The notes beneath the pieces were generated by a model, which was not told the origin of the DNA, did not search any database, and saw nothing but the letters and a program-made list of their open reading frames with translations. DNA of 64,000 nt from JAIOQA01 sp035493675 (GTDB lineage Bacteria > Myxococcota_A > Polyangia > Haliangiales > Haliangiaceae), in assembly GCA_035493675.1 (NCBI GenBank), contig DATJIA010000013.1, forward strand, positions 56,248-120,247. Reading direction: 5' to 3'. Below are positions 37,831 to 47,174 of the stretch, one piece after another (the stretch's first letter is position 1; every line of letters begins with the position of its first letter). A program made the position numbers and the translations under genes.

Positions 37831-39030
37831 TCAGTTACCGACCAGGCCCCACCACTGCGACTGCGTGTCCGCCGCCGGACCCGCGAAGATCACGAACGTG
37901 CTCGAGCCGCGGCGGCCCGCCTTCACGTGCGTGATCGTGAGGTGCAGCGTGTCGCCGTTGACGCCGCTGCGCTTGTCCCACGCGAAGGTCAGCTCGGCGG
38001 TGCCGCCGCGATACTGCGACGCGGCGTCGTACGCGTTGACCTCGAAGCTCGGCGTCGCGCGATCGGTCCACAGCTGGACGTCGATCGTCTTCGACGTGCC
38101 GACCGGGATCGCGATGCCCTTGGTCGTGAAGGTCTGGCCCTGGTGCGTGAGCGTGAGCGTGTCGTTCAAGACCGCGCCCGCGCCCTGGAACGCCTTGTCG
38201 GTCGGCACGCACGGATCCAAGCCGGCCGCCGACGCCGCGTTCGACCACTGGCGCTGCACCGAGTAGATGTCGAGCTTGGCCTCGTTGGCGGCGCGAACGA
38301 ACTCGCACATGTCGCCGAGCTCCGCGCCGCCGATCGATCCCCACGCGATGTGGTCGGCGTCGTTCTGATCGAACGCCGGGTTCGAGTACGGATACGGATC
38401 GGTCGCGGCCTCGAGCAGCTCGTGGCTGGTCGCGAGCGTCGCCGGGTAGAGGAAGTTGCCCTGCGTCGAGCAGCGCGGCAGCACCGCGTAGACGAACGGC
38501 ATCCCCTTCGCGTCCATGCCCTCGGAGTGATAGCCGCCCCAGCTGGTGCAGGCACCCGGGAAATCGGACAGGGTCACGCCCGGCGGCAAGAAGACCGTGT
38601 AGATCGTCGTGCCGTCGTTCGCGGGCCAGCCCGCGTGGGTGCCGTCGGACATCGTCGCGACGTAGCTCTGGATGTCGGCGTCGCTGGTCGGCGCGGCGTC
38701 GGTCGAGACGACGGTCGGATCGATCGCGATGTCGCCGACGCCGTACTCGTTCGCGATCGCGTGCCAGTACGACGAGCCGGGCAGCTTCGCGAGGAACAGC
38801 TCGACGTCGGGCATCAGCGTGTCGTCGGCGCCGAAGAAGATCGCGGCGACCTTCGGCGACGCGAGCACCGGTCCGCCCTCCGACACGACCTGCGCCGAGA
38901 TCGGGTGCGGCCCCATCTGGAAGGACGGCCCCGCCGCGTCCGGCGCCGCCGGCGCGCCCGCGTCGGGCTCCGCCGGTCTGATGTTGTCGCCGCACGCACC
39001 AAGGAGCAGGAGAGCCGTCGCCAGTCGCAT
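37831..39030 (-). CDS. Lipoprotein with HExxE metal-site motif, EXORDIUM/PHI-1-like (copy 1)
   Basis: 399 residues, the first of two tandem paralogues. Lipobox LGAC (Cys13), an Asp/Ala/Pro linker, then VAAIFFGADDTLMPDV, YGVGDIAIDPTVVS, SHELLEAATDPYP, GAELGDMCEFV and IYSVQRQWSNAASAAG. The two proteins share these motifs in the same order and the C-terminal beta domain (TLTLTHQGQTFTTKGIAIPVG, then WWGLVGN). A periplasmic or outer-membrane metal-dependent hydrolase is possible, but the lack of the third zinc ligand of an HExxH protease leaves the activity open. The start lies six bases after TGAAAT. Confidence 0.75.
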   Translation of the reverse strand: MRLATALLLLGACGDNIRPAEPDAGAPAAPDAAGPSFQMGPHPISAQVVSEGGPVLASPKVAAIFFGADDTLMPDVELFLAKLPGSSYWHAIANEYGVGDIAIDPTVVSTDAAPTSDADIQSYVATMSDGTHAGWPANDGTTIYTVFLPPGVTLSDFPGACTSWGGYHSEGMDAKGMPFVYAVLPRCSTQGNFLYPATLATSHELLEAATDPYPYSNPAFDQNDADHIAWGSIGGAELGDMCEFVRAANEAKLDIYSVQRQWSNAASAAGLDPCVPTDKAFQGAGAVLNDTLTLTHQGQTFTTKGIAIPVGTSKTIDVQLWTDRATPSFEVNAYDAASQYRGGTAELTFAWDKRSGVNGDTLHLTITHVKAGRRGSSTFVIFAGPAADTQSQWWGLVGN

Positions 39031-39095
39031 GGGCGGATTTCACACGCACCGGCGAACGGAATCCACTACGACCACTCACTCACGATCGCAGGGTG

Positions 39096-40124
39096 CTAGT
39101 TCTGTTTCGCACCCTCGCGGATCCAGACGAGGATCGTGAGGTAGTCCTTGTCGTTCGGACCTGTGAAGGTGACGTTCGGATGGGCGTCGGCCGGGCTCTC
39201 GGCCGACGGCATGGTCAGGACCAGGCTCTTCTCGGGGAGCGTCCGATCCACGCGCGGATAGAGCTGCGACGTCGTCGCGGTGTCCATCAGCTCCTTGAAG
39301 ATCAGGTTCTGCGAGCCGTCGAGGGTGAGGTTCGCGAGATCCTTGCCCGGACCGCCGCCGGAGTGGCAGGCCTGGCAGCCGCGCTTCGTGAAGATCGGCA
39401 CGACGTCGTTCTGGAACGAGACGTTCTTGGGCAAGGTCGACGCGCCGTCGGCGACCGTGATCGCCGCAACAGTCGCGACCGCGGGCCCGACCGGCGAGGT
39501 CGGCATCTCGAGGCCGTACTGCGCGCCCGAGGCCGCGCTGATCGTCGTCGCGCCGGGCGCGACCTCGAACCAGACGACCCACCCCGAGGCGGAGGTCGCG
39601 GTCGCGGCGGGCGCGGGCGCGAGGTTCGCGTCGAGGAAGTACGGACCGCGCGCGCCGGCGAGCGGCGCGAACGCGCTCGCGGGCACGCCGGCCTTCGGGT
39701 GACCGGTCGCGTCGATCGTCTGCGCGATCAGCACGCCGTTCGCCGCGGTCGGCGTCACGCCGAACGCGGTCGACAGCTTGCCGAGGAACGCTTCGGACAC
39801 GACGCGCACGTCGAGGTCGACGTCGGCGTCGCGCACGTCGATCGCGGTCGAGTACGTGCTGCGATGTCCGTCGGCGCCGGCGAGCGCGTAGAAGACGGAG
39901 TTCGGCGTCACGTGATCGAGCACGAACGCGGGCGGTGAGATCGTCACGGTCGGCGCCGGCGACAACCCGGTGGTCGACACGCTGACCGATCCGGACACCG
40001 CTTGCCCGGTCTCGAAGTCGATCACCTGCCCGACGACCTGCAGCCCATCCTCGGTGCCACCGGTACTCGGGCTCGCCGCGCACCCAGCGGCGAGCACGAT
40101 CGCGAACGCGTGGATCCCTCTCAT
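39096..40124 (-). CDS. Lipoprotein with C-terminal monohaem cytochrome c-like domain
   Basis: 342 residues. Lipobox AAGC (Cys15). Residues 28-110 look like a carboxypeptidase-regulatory-like beta sandwich (VVGQVIDFETGQAVSGSVSV). The C-terminal 100 residues carry one CQACH haem motif after VVPIFTKRGCQACHSGGGPG, followed by helical segments ending VWIREGAKQN, the layout of planctomycete-like or DUF1592-type haem domains. Function unknown. It lies 65 bases upstream of the two EXORDIUM-like lipoprotein genes on the same strand. Confidence 0.75.
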   Translation of the reverse strand: MRGIHAFAIVLAAGCAASPSTGGTEDGLQVVGQVIDFETGQAVSGSVSVSTTGLSPAPTVTISPPAFVLDHVTPNSVFYALAGADGHRSTYSTAIDVRDADVDLDVRVVSEAFLGKLSTAFGVTPTAANGVLIAQTIDATGHPKAGVPASAFAPLAGARGPYFLDANLAPAPAATATSASGWVVWFEVAPGATTISAASGAQYGLEMPTSPVGPAVATVAAITVADGASTLPKNVSFQNDVVPIFTKRGCQACHSGGGPGKDLANLTLDGSQNLIFKELMDTATTSQLYPRVDRTLPEKSLVLTMPSAESPADAHPNVTFTGPNDKDYLTILVWIREGAKQN

Positions 40125-40438
40125 GCCCGCTCGCTAGAGCAACGCGCGCGCCAGACGCGAACCTTGGATTCCGGGGGGTTCGATCCACCCCATTCGCGCG
40201 GGCCGGTGGGGTTGGTCTCCACGCCCGGCGGGCCTACACCCCGCTCGGTCGCAACCGCCGTAGTCGAGGCCACAAACGCCCGCCGCGACTCGCGAAACTT
40301 TCCTGTGACCTTCTCGCGGGACGACCCCACTAACGCCGCCCCCGAGGCGATCCGAACCGAAAAATCTGAAAAGGCCGGCGGCGCGGAGCCTCGTGATCGA
40401 CTACGCCGAGATTCCCGACGACGACCCGCCGCCATGAT
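40125..40438. other. 314-base intergenic region with no gene
   Basis: No reading frame here looks like a protein on either strand. It holds tRNA-like fragments: TAGAGCAACGC at 40135-40145 (a D-arm-like sequence) and GGGGGTTCGATCC at 40174-40186 (a T-arm-like sequence), plus GCCCGC / GCGGGC arms at 40125-40130 and 40198-40203. They do not fold into a standard cloverleaf. The rest (40200-40438) has an A-rich patch (40359-40372) and no terminator or clear promoter. Confidence 0.4.
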
Positions 40439-40825
40439 TCACAGCTTCTGGTGCAGCTGGATCAGGTTGCCGACCGTGTCGGAGAAGATCGCGATCTTCA
40501 CCGCGCCGGCCGCGGTCGGCGGATGCGTGAAGGCGACGCCGCGCTCGCGCAGGCGCGCGTAGTCCGCGTCGAGATCGGTCGACTCGAACGACGCGATCGG
40601 GATCTTCTGCTCGAACATCGCCTGCTGGAACGCCTTCGCCGACGGATTCTCGTTGGGCTCGAGCGCGAGTTGGAGATCATCGCGGCCGGGCGCGGCGACG
40701 GTGATCCATCGATACGCGCCGACGGGAAAATCCATCTGCGTCGCGAAGCCGAGGACGTCGGTGTAGAACGCGAGCGCCTTCGCCTGGTCCTCGACCATGA
40801 TGCTGGTCAGCTTGATCTGGAGCAT
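40439..40825 (-). CDS. VOC-family glyoxalase-like protein
   Basis: 128 residues, two VOC units: IKLTSIMVEDQAKALAFYTDVLGF with RDDLQLALEP, and IASFESTDLDADYARLRERGVAFT with KIAIFSDTVGNLIQLHQKL. Glu residues in the first and last strands could bind metal. The substrate is unknown. It follows the AraC-type gene by 18 bases, a common pairing where the VOC enzyme is under the regulator's control. Confidence 0.88.
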   Translation of the reverse strand: MLQIKLTSIMVEDQAKALAFYTDVLGFATQMDFPVGAYRWITVAAPGRDDLQLALEPNENPSAKAFQQAMFEQKIPIASFESTDLDADYARLRERGVAFTHPPTAAGAVKIAIFSDTVGNLIQLHQKL

Positions 40826-40843
40826 GGCGGCAGTGTGGCCGGG

Positions 40844-41254
40844 TCAGCGCGCGCTCGCTTCTCGGAAATTGCGCGGCAGGCGAGCGAGCATGCCGAGGCA
40901 ACCGGGCACGAGCGGCGAGAGATCGCACGGCACCTGGACGCTCCTGCGATACACGCTAGGCGGCGCCCCGACGCGGCGGGTGAACAGCGCGGAGAAGCTG
41001 CCGAGGCTCGAGAAGCCGATGTCGAAGCAGACGTCGGTGACGCGCGCGCCGGCGGCGAGCGCGTCGCGCGCGCACGCGAGCCGCGCTTCGGTGCGGTGCT
41101 GATGCGGGGTCGCGCCGAACACGGCGGTGAAGCGGCGGATCAGCTGCGTCGGTGACATGCCGACCTGCCGCGCGATCGAGCCCACGGTCAGATCGCCGTC
41201 GAGCATCGCGCGCGCCTGCACCAAGCGGCGGAACGTGCGCGGATCGATCAGCAC
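40844..41254 (-). CDS. Short AraC-type regulator (DNA-binding domain only)
   Basis: 136 residues from a GTG at 41254. It consists of the AraC double helix-turn-helix only (LTVGSIARQVGMSPTQLIRRFTAVFGATPHQHRTEARL, then VTDVCFDIGFSSLGSFSALFTRRVGAPPSVYRR) with a 40-residue tail holding two Cys (CDLSPLVPGC). There is no N-terminal sensor domain, so the effector, if any, acts through the tail or another protein. The hexamer TAGGCT stands six bases before the start. Confidence 0.9.
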   Translation of the reverse strand: MLIDPRTFRRLVQARAMLDGDLTVGSIARQVGMSPTQLIRRFTAVFGATPHQHRTEARLACARDALAAGARVTDVCFDIGFSSLGSFSALFTRRVGAPPSVYRRSVQVPCDLSPLVPGCLGMLARLPRNFREASAR

Positions 41255-41260
41255 GCCTCG

Positions 41261-41266
41261 AGCCTA
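41261..41266 (-). promoter_or_regulatory. TAGGCT, -10 of the short AraC-type gene (leaderless)
   Basis: A six-base gap (CGAGGC) leads to the GTG at 41254. It lies in the 17-base space after the nrtR stop, so this gene can be transcribed apart from the NAD operon. Confidence 0.5.
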
Positions 41267-41271
41267 CGCGT

Positions 41272-41964
41272 CTAGATCGCGAAGCTGAAGCCCTGGCGCG
41301 ACAGCTTCTCGTACTTCTTGCGGTCGAACTGGTACAGGCGCGCGGCGCGGTGGGCGACGCCGGTCTCGAGCTCGTCGGTCTCGACCAGGAGATCCATCGA
41401 GAGCAGCTTCTTGCGGAAGTTGCGCTTGTCGAGCTCGGTGCCGAGCACGATCTCGTAGAGGCGCTGCAGCTGGGTGAGCGTGAAGCGCGGGGGCAACAGC
41501 TCGAAGCCGATCGGCGCGTAGCGGACCTTGCCGCGCAGGCGCTCGCGCGCGACCTCGATGATGTGGCGGTGATCGAAGGCGAGCGGCGGCAGGTGGTCGA
41601 GCGCGAACCACGCGACGCCCTCGGCGTCGGTCGCCGCGCGGATCTTGTGATCGCCGAGCTTCACGAGCGCGTAGTACGCGACCGAGACGACGCGCTCGCG
41701 CGGATCGCGATCGAGCGCGCCGAACGTGTAGAGCTGCTCGAGGAAGGCGTCGGTGATGCCGGCCTCCTCGGCGAGCTCGCGGCGCGCGGCGTCGTCGAGG
41801 GTCTCGTCCATGTGGACGAAGCCGCCGGGCAGCGCCCACTTGTGGCGCGGCTCGAGCGCGCGCTGGATCAGGAGCACCTTGAGATCGTGCGCGTCGAGCC
41901 CGAAGACGACGCAGTCGACCGCGAGCGCGGGCCGCGCGTACTCGTAGGTGAAGCGTCCCTTCAT
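41272..41964 (-). CDS. nrtR: NrtR: Nudix-related transcriptional regulator of NAD metabolism
   Basis: 230 residues. N-terminal Nudix domain with an intact Nudix box at 48-70 (GFVHMDE, then REL.EE.GI), and a C-terminal winged helix (FTLTQLQRLYEIVLGTELDKRNFRKKLL, then GVAHRAARLYQFDRKKY), the exact layout of NrtR. Family members bind ADP-ribose or related NAD products and repress NAD genes; many have lost Nudix catalysis, but here the box looks complete, so ADP-ribose hydrolysis is possible. It is the last gene of the operon it probably controls, joined to nadE by an ATGA overlap; the operator candidate is at 46303-46331. Confidence 0.93.
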   Translation of the reverse strand: MKGRFTYEYARPALAVDCVVFGLDAHDLKVLLIQRALEPRHKWALPGGFVHMDETLDDAARRELAEEAGITDAFLEQLYTFGALDRDPRERVVSVAYYALVKLGDHKIRAATDAEGVAWFALDHLPPLAFDHRHIIEVARERLRGKVRYAPIGFELLPPRFTLTQLQRLYEIVLGTELDKRNFRKKLLSMDLLVETDELETGVAHRAARLYQFDRKKYEKLSRQGFSFAI

Positions 41965-43975
41965 GAGAGCGTCGCCACGTACGCGCGCAGCTCGGCGAGC
42001 TCGCGATCGTAGTTGCCCGACAGGATCGGGAAGCGGCACCACGAGCGCGGATCGAGGTTCTTGTCGTCGAGGTGGAAGCTCGGCGCGAGGCGCTCGCGCT
42101 TCCACTGGTTGCGGCAGAACAGCTTGAAGAAGCGCTCGATCCAGATCGCGAGATCCTTCGCGCCGTGCTGCGGGAAGCGCGGCTGGATCTCGAGCAAGAC
42201 CTCGAGCGGCACGCGCTTGTCGCGGATCGCGGCGTCCTCGATCGCCTCGAGGACGTCGTACGGCATGAGGTCGCCCTCGTCGGTCTGCGACGCGCCGGGC
42301 GGGCGCAGCTCGGCGGTCGGCTGCTGCGCGTTGATCGCGACCAGCGCGGGGATCGCGTGCAGCCCGGTCGGCCCGGTCGTCTCCATGAAGCGGAGCCACG
42401 ATCGCAGGTACGTCTTGTCGATGCCGCCGAGCGGCGCGAGCCCGCCGGCGGTGTCGCCGTCCATCGTCGCGTAACCGACCGCGGCCTCGCTGCGATTCGA
42501 CGTGGTCAACAACAAGGCGCCGCGCAGGTTCGCGAACATCCAGATCGACGGCGCGCGCACGCGGGCCTGGATGTTCTGCAAGGCGACGTCGTCGTGCTCC
42601 CACGTGAGCGGCCGCCCGAGCGATTTCTCGACGATGCTCACGTACGTCGCGCGCAGCGGCTCGACGTCGAGCACGTGCATCTCGGCGCCGATCGCGTCGG
42701 CGACCGCGCGCGCGGCGTTGCGCGTGACGTCGCCGGAGTTCGCGGTCGCTTGATAAGCGCACAGCAGGATCGCCCGAACCGCGCGCTTCAGGTCGCCCGC
42801 CACCAACGCTTCGCGCAGGCCCGGCACGTTCGGCGCGCGCGCGAGCACGCCGTCGACGCCGAGCTCTTGCACGGCGATCTCGAGCGACATCGCGACCAGG
42901 ACCGCGCACGCCGCGCTGTCGGCGCCGCCGCTGATCGAGACGACGTAGCCGTTCGAGCGGCTCTTGCGCATGTAGTCCCAGAGCCCGATCGCCTCGGCGC
43001 GCACGAACTCCTCGTGCTTGAGCCGCTCGAGCTCGACGTCCTCCCACGTCTTGGCGATCACCGGCGGCGCGACCGGCTTGAGCGCGGGCCACGCGAACGG
43101 GATCTCGACGACGCCGTCCTCGGTGTCGTGCCGCGGGCGGTTGCTCGCGCGCCGCGCTTGCTCGCGCCGGTTCGCCTCGACGTCGACGACCGCGGTCGCG
43201 AGCTCGAGCTCCTGGAACGAGAAGCGCCGCCCGCGCGCGCAGAGCTCGCCGCCGCTCGCGATCAGCCCGCCGCCGTCGTAGATCACGCGGCCCGCCTCGT
43301 TGCCGAGCAGGTTCGCGTACAGATACGCGACGCCGAACGCGCGCGAACCCTCGACGACGAAGCGCTGCCGCACGGCGAACTTGCCGAACGCGAAGTGCGA
43401 CGCCGATGGATTCAAGATCACGTCGACGCCGCGCAGCGCGAGATCCGCGCCGGGACGATTCGCGACCCAGGCGTCCTCGCAGATCTCGAAGCCGACCCGG
43501 ATCCCGCCGATGTCGAAGACGAGATCGCCGATCGGCCACTTGCGGACTTCGTCGGTGCCGGCGCGTTCGAGGACGTCGCGCTCCGCCGCCGGCCACTCCT
43601 TGAACCAGCGCGGCTCGTAGTGGATGCCGTCGCCGGCGAGGAAGCGCTTCGCGACGAAGCCGATGATCGATCCGTCGACCAAGAGCGCGCCGCAGTTGTA
43701 GAGCGCCTTCTCGTGATAGACGGGCAAGCCCACGCACACGACCATCCCGCGCGTCTCGGGCGCGATCGCCTCCAGGATCTGGAACGCGGTCTCCTGCAGG
43801 CCCGGCGAGAAGAACGCGTCCTCGCAGCCGTAGCCGGTGATCGCCATCTCGGGCAGACAGAGGATCGTCACGCCGTCCGCGCGCGCGCGGCGGATCGCCT
43901 CGACGCAGTTCGCCTGGTTGTGCGCCCACGCGAACGGCGTCTGGTTGAGCGCGGCGGCGGCGACCTTGATGAGCT

Positions 43976-43979
<4 letters not shown>
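41961..43979 (-). CDS. nadE: Glutamine-dependent NAD+ synthetase
   Basis: 672 residues. The N-terminal carbon-nitrogen hydrolase domain supplies ammonia from glutamine (triad E44, K111, C167 in FEICEDAW); the C-terminal NAD synthetase domain has the PP-loop SISGGADS (348-355) and LLTTSNRSEAAVGYAT. It amidates nicotinate adenine dinucleotide to NAD+ using ATP. The length and domain order fit the long glutamine-dependent form. It overlaps prs and nrtR by four bases each. A nadD gene for the preceding adenylylation step is not in the window. Confidence 0.96.
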
Positions 43980-44910
<931 letters not shown>

Positions 44911-44914
<4 letters not shown>

Positions 44915-46302
44915 CGCCCCCCCTGCGCCGCGGCGATCAGCGCCTGCTTGCGCACCTCGACGCGCGGATCGAGCTCGACCGGGTACGGCTGCGGGTTCAT
45001 GAAGCGCTTCGTGCGCGGCGATAGCCGAGCGAGATCCGCGGCGCACCGCGCCCTCGCCTCTTCGATCGTCGAGGCCGCGCGCACGCGCGCGCCGCCGTCG
45101 ATCGCGCGCACCAGCAGCTCGTCGTCGGCGGCGCCGTCTCGAACGTCGTAGATCACGTCGCGGATCATCTCACCATCGCGCAGGATGCGCCGCACGCCGA
45201 GGTGCCCTGGATTGGAGATCTTGATCGGCTGCTCGGAGAGCTTGATCACGTCGCGCCACGATCCGTCGGCCTCGCGCACGGCGCCGAGCTTGTAGACGCC
45301 GCCGAGCGCCGGCTGATCGTAGGCGGTCACGAGCTTGGTCCCGACGCCGAACGTATCGATCTTCGCGTCCTGCTCGAGCAGCGAGCCGATCAGGAGCTCG
45401 TCGAGATCGTTCGACGCGACGATGCGCGCGTTCGGGAAGCCGGCGTCGTCGAGCATGCGCCGCGCCTCGATCGACAGGTGCGCGAGGTCGCCCGAGTCGA
45501 GGCGGATGCCGATCAGCTCGTGGCCCGCGGCGCGCAGCTCGCGGCCGACCTGGATCGCGTGCGCGACGCCGTCGAGGGTGTCGTAGGTGTCGACCAGGAA
45601 CAGGCAGTTGTCGGGCATCGCCGCCGCGTACGTGCGGAACGCGGTGAGCTCGTCGTCGTGGAACATGACCCACGAGTGCGCGTGCGTGCCGCGCACCGGG
45701 ATGCCGTAGAGCTTGCCGGCGAGCACGTTCGACGTCGCCGCGCAGCCGCCGATGTACGCGGCGCGCGATCCGCTGAACGCGCCGTCGAGGTTCTGCGCGC
45801 GCCGCATGCCGAACTCGAGCACGCCGCGCCCGCGCGCCGCCTGCACGACGCGCGCGGCCTTGGTCGCGATCAAGGTCTGGTAGTTGATGATCGCGAGCAG
45901 CGGCGTCTCGAGCAGCTGCGCTTGCAGGACCGGCCCGGTCACGCGCAGGAGCGGCTCGTGCGCGAACACGACCGCGCCCTCGGGCACCGCGTCGACCGTG
46001 CACGTCATCTCGAGCGCGCGCAGGTAGTCGAGGAAGCCCGGCTCGAACAGCTTCAAGGACGCGAGGTACGCGAGATCGTCGTCGGTGAAGCGGACCTGAT
46101 CGAGGAGCTCGAGCGCCGGCTCGATGCCGGCGGCGATCGCGTAGCCGCCGCGGAAGGGCGGCACGCGGAAGGTCAGGTGGAAGACGGCCTCGCGATCCGC
46201 GACGCCCGACTTCCAGTACCCGTAGGCCATCGTGAGCTGGTACAGATCGGTGGCGAGGGCCAGCGAGTGGCGGTACAGCTCGGCGAGATGCGTGGCGCCC
46301 AT
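44911..46302 (-). CDS. pncB: Nicotinate phosphoribosyltransferase
   Basis: 463 residues, the first gene of the NAD salvage operon. Family motifs: TDLYQLTMAYGYW, FRVPPFRGGYAIAAG, EFGMRRAQNLDGAFSGSRAAYIGG, THAHSWVMF with the catalytic His, and IRLDSGDLAHLS. It joins nicotinate to PRPP, giving nicotinate mononucleotide. The ATG at 46302 is placed six bases after TACACT, inside the palindrome at 46303-46331, so repression and leaderless transcription are both predicted. Confidence 0.96.
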
Positions 46303-46331
46303 CTTGTTAGTGTATGATGTACACTAACAAG
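46303..46331. promoter_or_regulatory. 29-bp palindrome, probable NrtR operator of pncB
   Basis: Two perfect 12-base arms, CTTGTTAGTGTA and TACACTAACAAG, separated by TGATG. It directly abuts the pncB start codon and covers its -10-like hexamer; on the + strand it also covers the start region of the sugar kinase gene. The operon it faces ends in nrtR, so the palindrome is most likely the NrtR binding site. It would also be placed to regulate the kinase. Confidence 0.75.
46309..46314 (-). promoter_or_regulatory. TACACT, -10 of pncB operon (leaderless)
   Basis: A six-base gap (AACAAG) leads to the ATG at 46302. The hexamer is inside the left arm of the palindrome. Confidence 0.5.
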
Positions 46332-47174
46332 GAACATGTCAAGCTGCTGGTGTGGGGCGAAATCCTCTGGGACCTCTTCCCCGATGGCCCGGAGCTGGGC
46401 GGCGCGCCCGCCAACGTCGCGTGGCACCTCGCGATGCTCGGCGCCGACGTCGCGCTCGTCTCGCGGGTCGGGGACGACGAGCGCGGGCACGACGCGATCG
46501 CGCGCTTGAAGGCGCGCGGCGTCGACACGTCGCTCGTGCAGATCGATCCCGAGCGCGCGACCGGCGAGGTCCGCGTGAGCACGCAAGCGGGCGAGCCGAA
46601 GTACACGCTCGTCCCCGGGCGCGCGTGGGAGCGGATCGCGTGCACCGGCGAGGTGCGCGACGCGCTCGATCGTGCGAGCGCGGTCGTCTTCGGCACGCTC
46701 TCGCAGATCACCGACGACGGCTTCGCGTCGTGGCGCGCGATGATCGCCGCCGCGCCCGCCGGCTGCGCGAAGGTCTGCGACGTCAACCTGCGCCCGAAGC
46801 ACCTCGATCATCGCGCCATCGACGCCGCGCTCGCGTGCGCCGACGTCCTCAAGATCAACGACGGCGAGGTCGCCGCGCTCGGCCGCACGCCGACCGCGAA
46901 GATCCTCGCGCGCACGCACGGCCCGCGCGGCGCGACGATCACGACCGCGCACGAGACCGTCGAGATCGCGGGCATCGACGCGCGCCCCGGCGGCGACAAC
47001 GTCGGATGCGGCGACGCGTGGCTCGCCGTCTTCGTCCACGGGCTCACCCAGGGCTGGCCGCTCGCGCGCACCGGCGCGATCGCGAGCCGCTGGGCCGCCG
47101 AGGTCGCTTCGCATCGAGGCGCCACCCCGGACTTCCCCGCCGAGCTGATCTCGGTGATGCTCGGCGCCCCGTGA
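46314..47174 (+). CDS. PfkB-family sugar kinase (fructokinase-like)
   Basis: 286 residues as drawn. VWGEILWDLFPDG opening, LGGAPANVAWHLAMLG, VALVSRVGDDERG and DNVGCGDAWLAVF with the catalytic Asp (GCGD in place of the usual GAGD) are PfkB signatures, so an ATP-dependent sugar kinase, probably for fructose or a similar ketose. The protein is slightly short. The start is uncertain: ATG 46314 and ATG 46317 both lie inside the palindrome, and the first codon after it with good spacing is a GTG at 46350. The stop overlaps the next gene's GTG. Confidence 0.85.
   Translation: MMYTNKEHVKLLVWGEILWDLFPDGPELGGAPANVAWHLAMLGADVALVSRVGDDERGHDAIARLKARGVDTSLVQIDPERATGEVRVSTQAGEPKYTLVPGRAWERIACTGEVRDALDRASAVVFGTLSQITDDGFASWRAMIAAAPAGCAKVCDVNLRPKHLDHRAIDAALACADVLKINDGEVAALGRTPTAKILARTHGPRGATITTAHETVEIAGIDARPGGDNVGCGDAWLAVFVHGLTQGWPLARTGAIASRWAAEVASHRGATPDFPAELISVMLGAP

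Noticed and set aside
37564..39099. A + strand coding frame opposite the two EXORDIUM-like genes
   Set aside because: The - strand genes have signal peptides, conserved motifs and are paralogous to each other; the + strand frame has none of these.
40125..40203. A functional tRNA gene
   Set aside because: No proper anticodon loop (no T33), the D-arm is too short, the T-stem has a mismatch and there is no CCA end.
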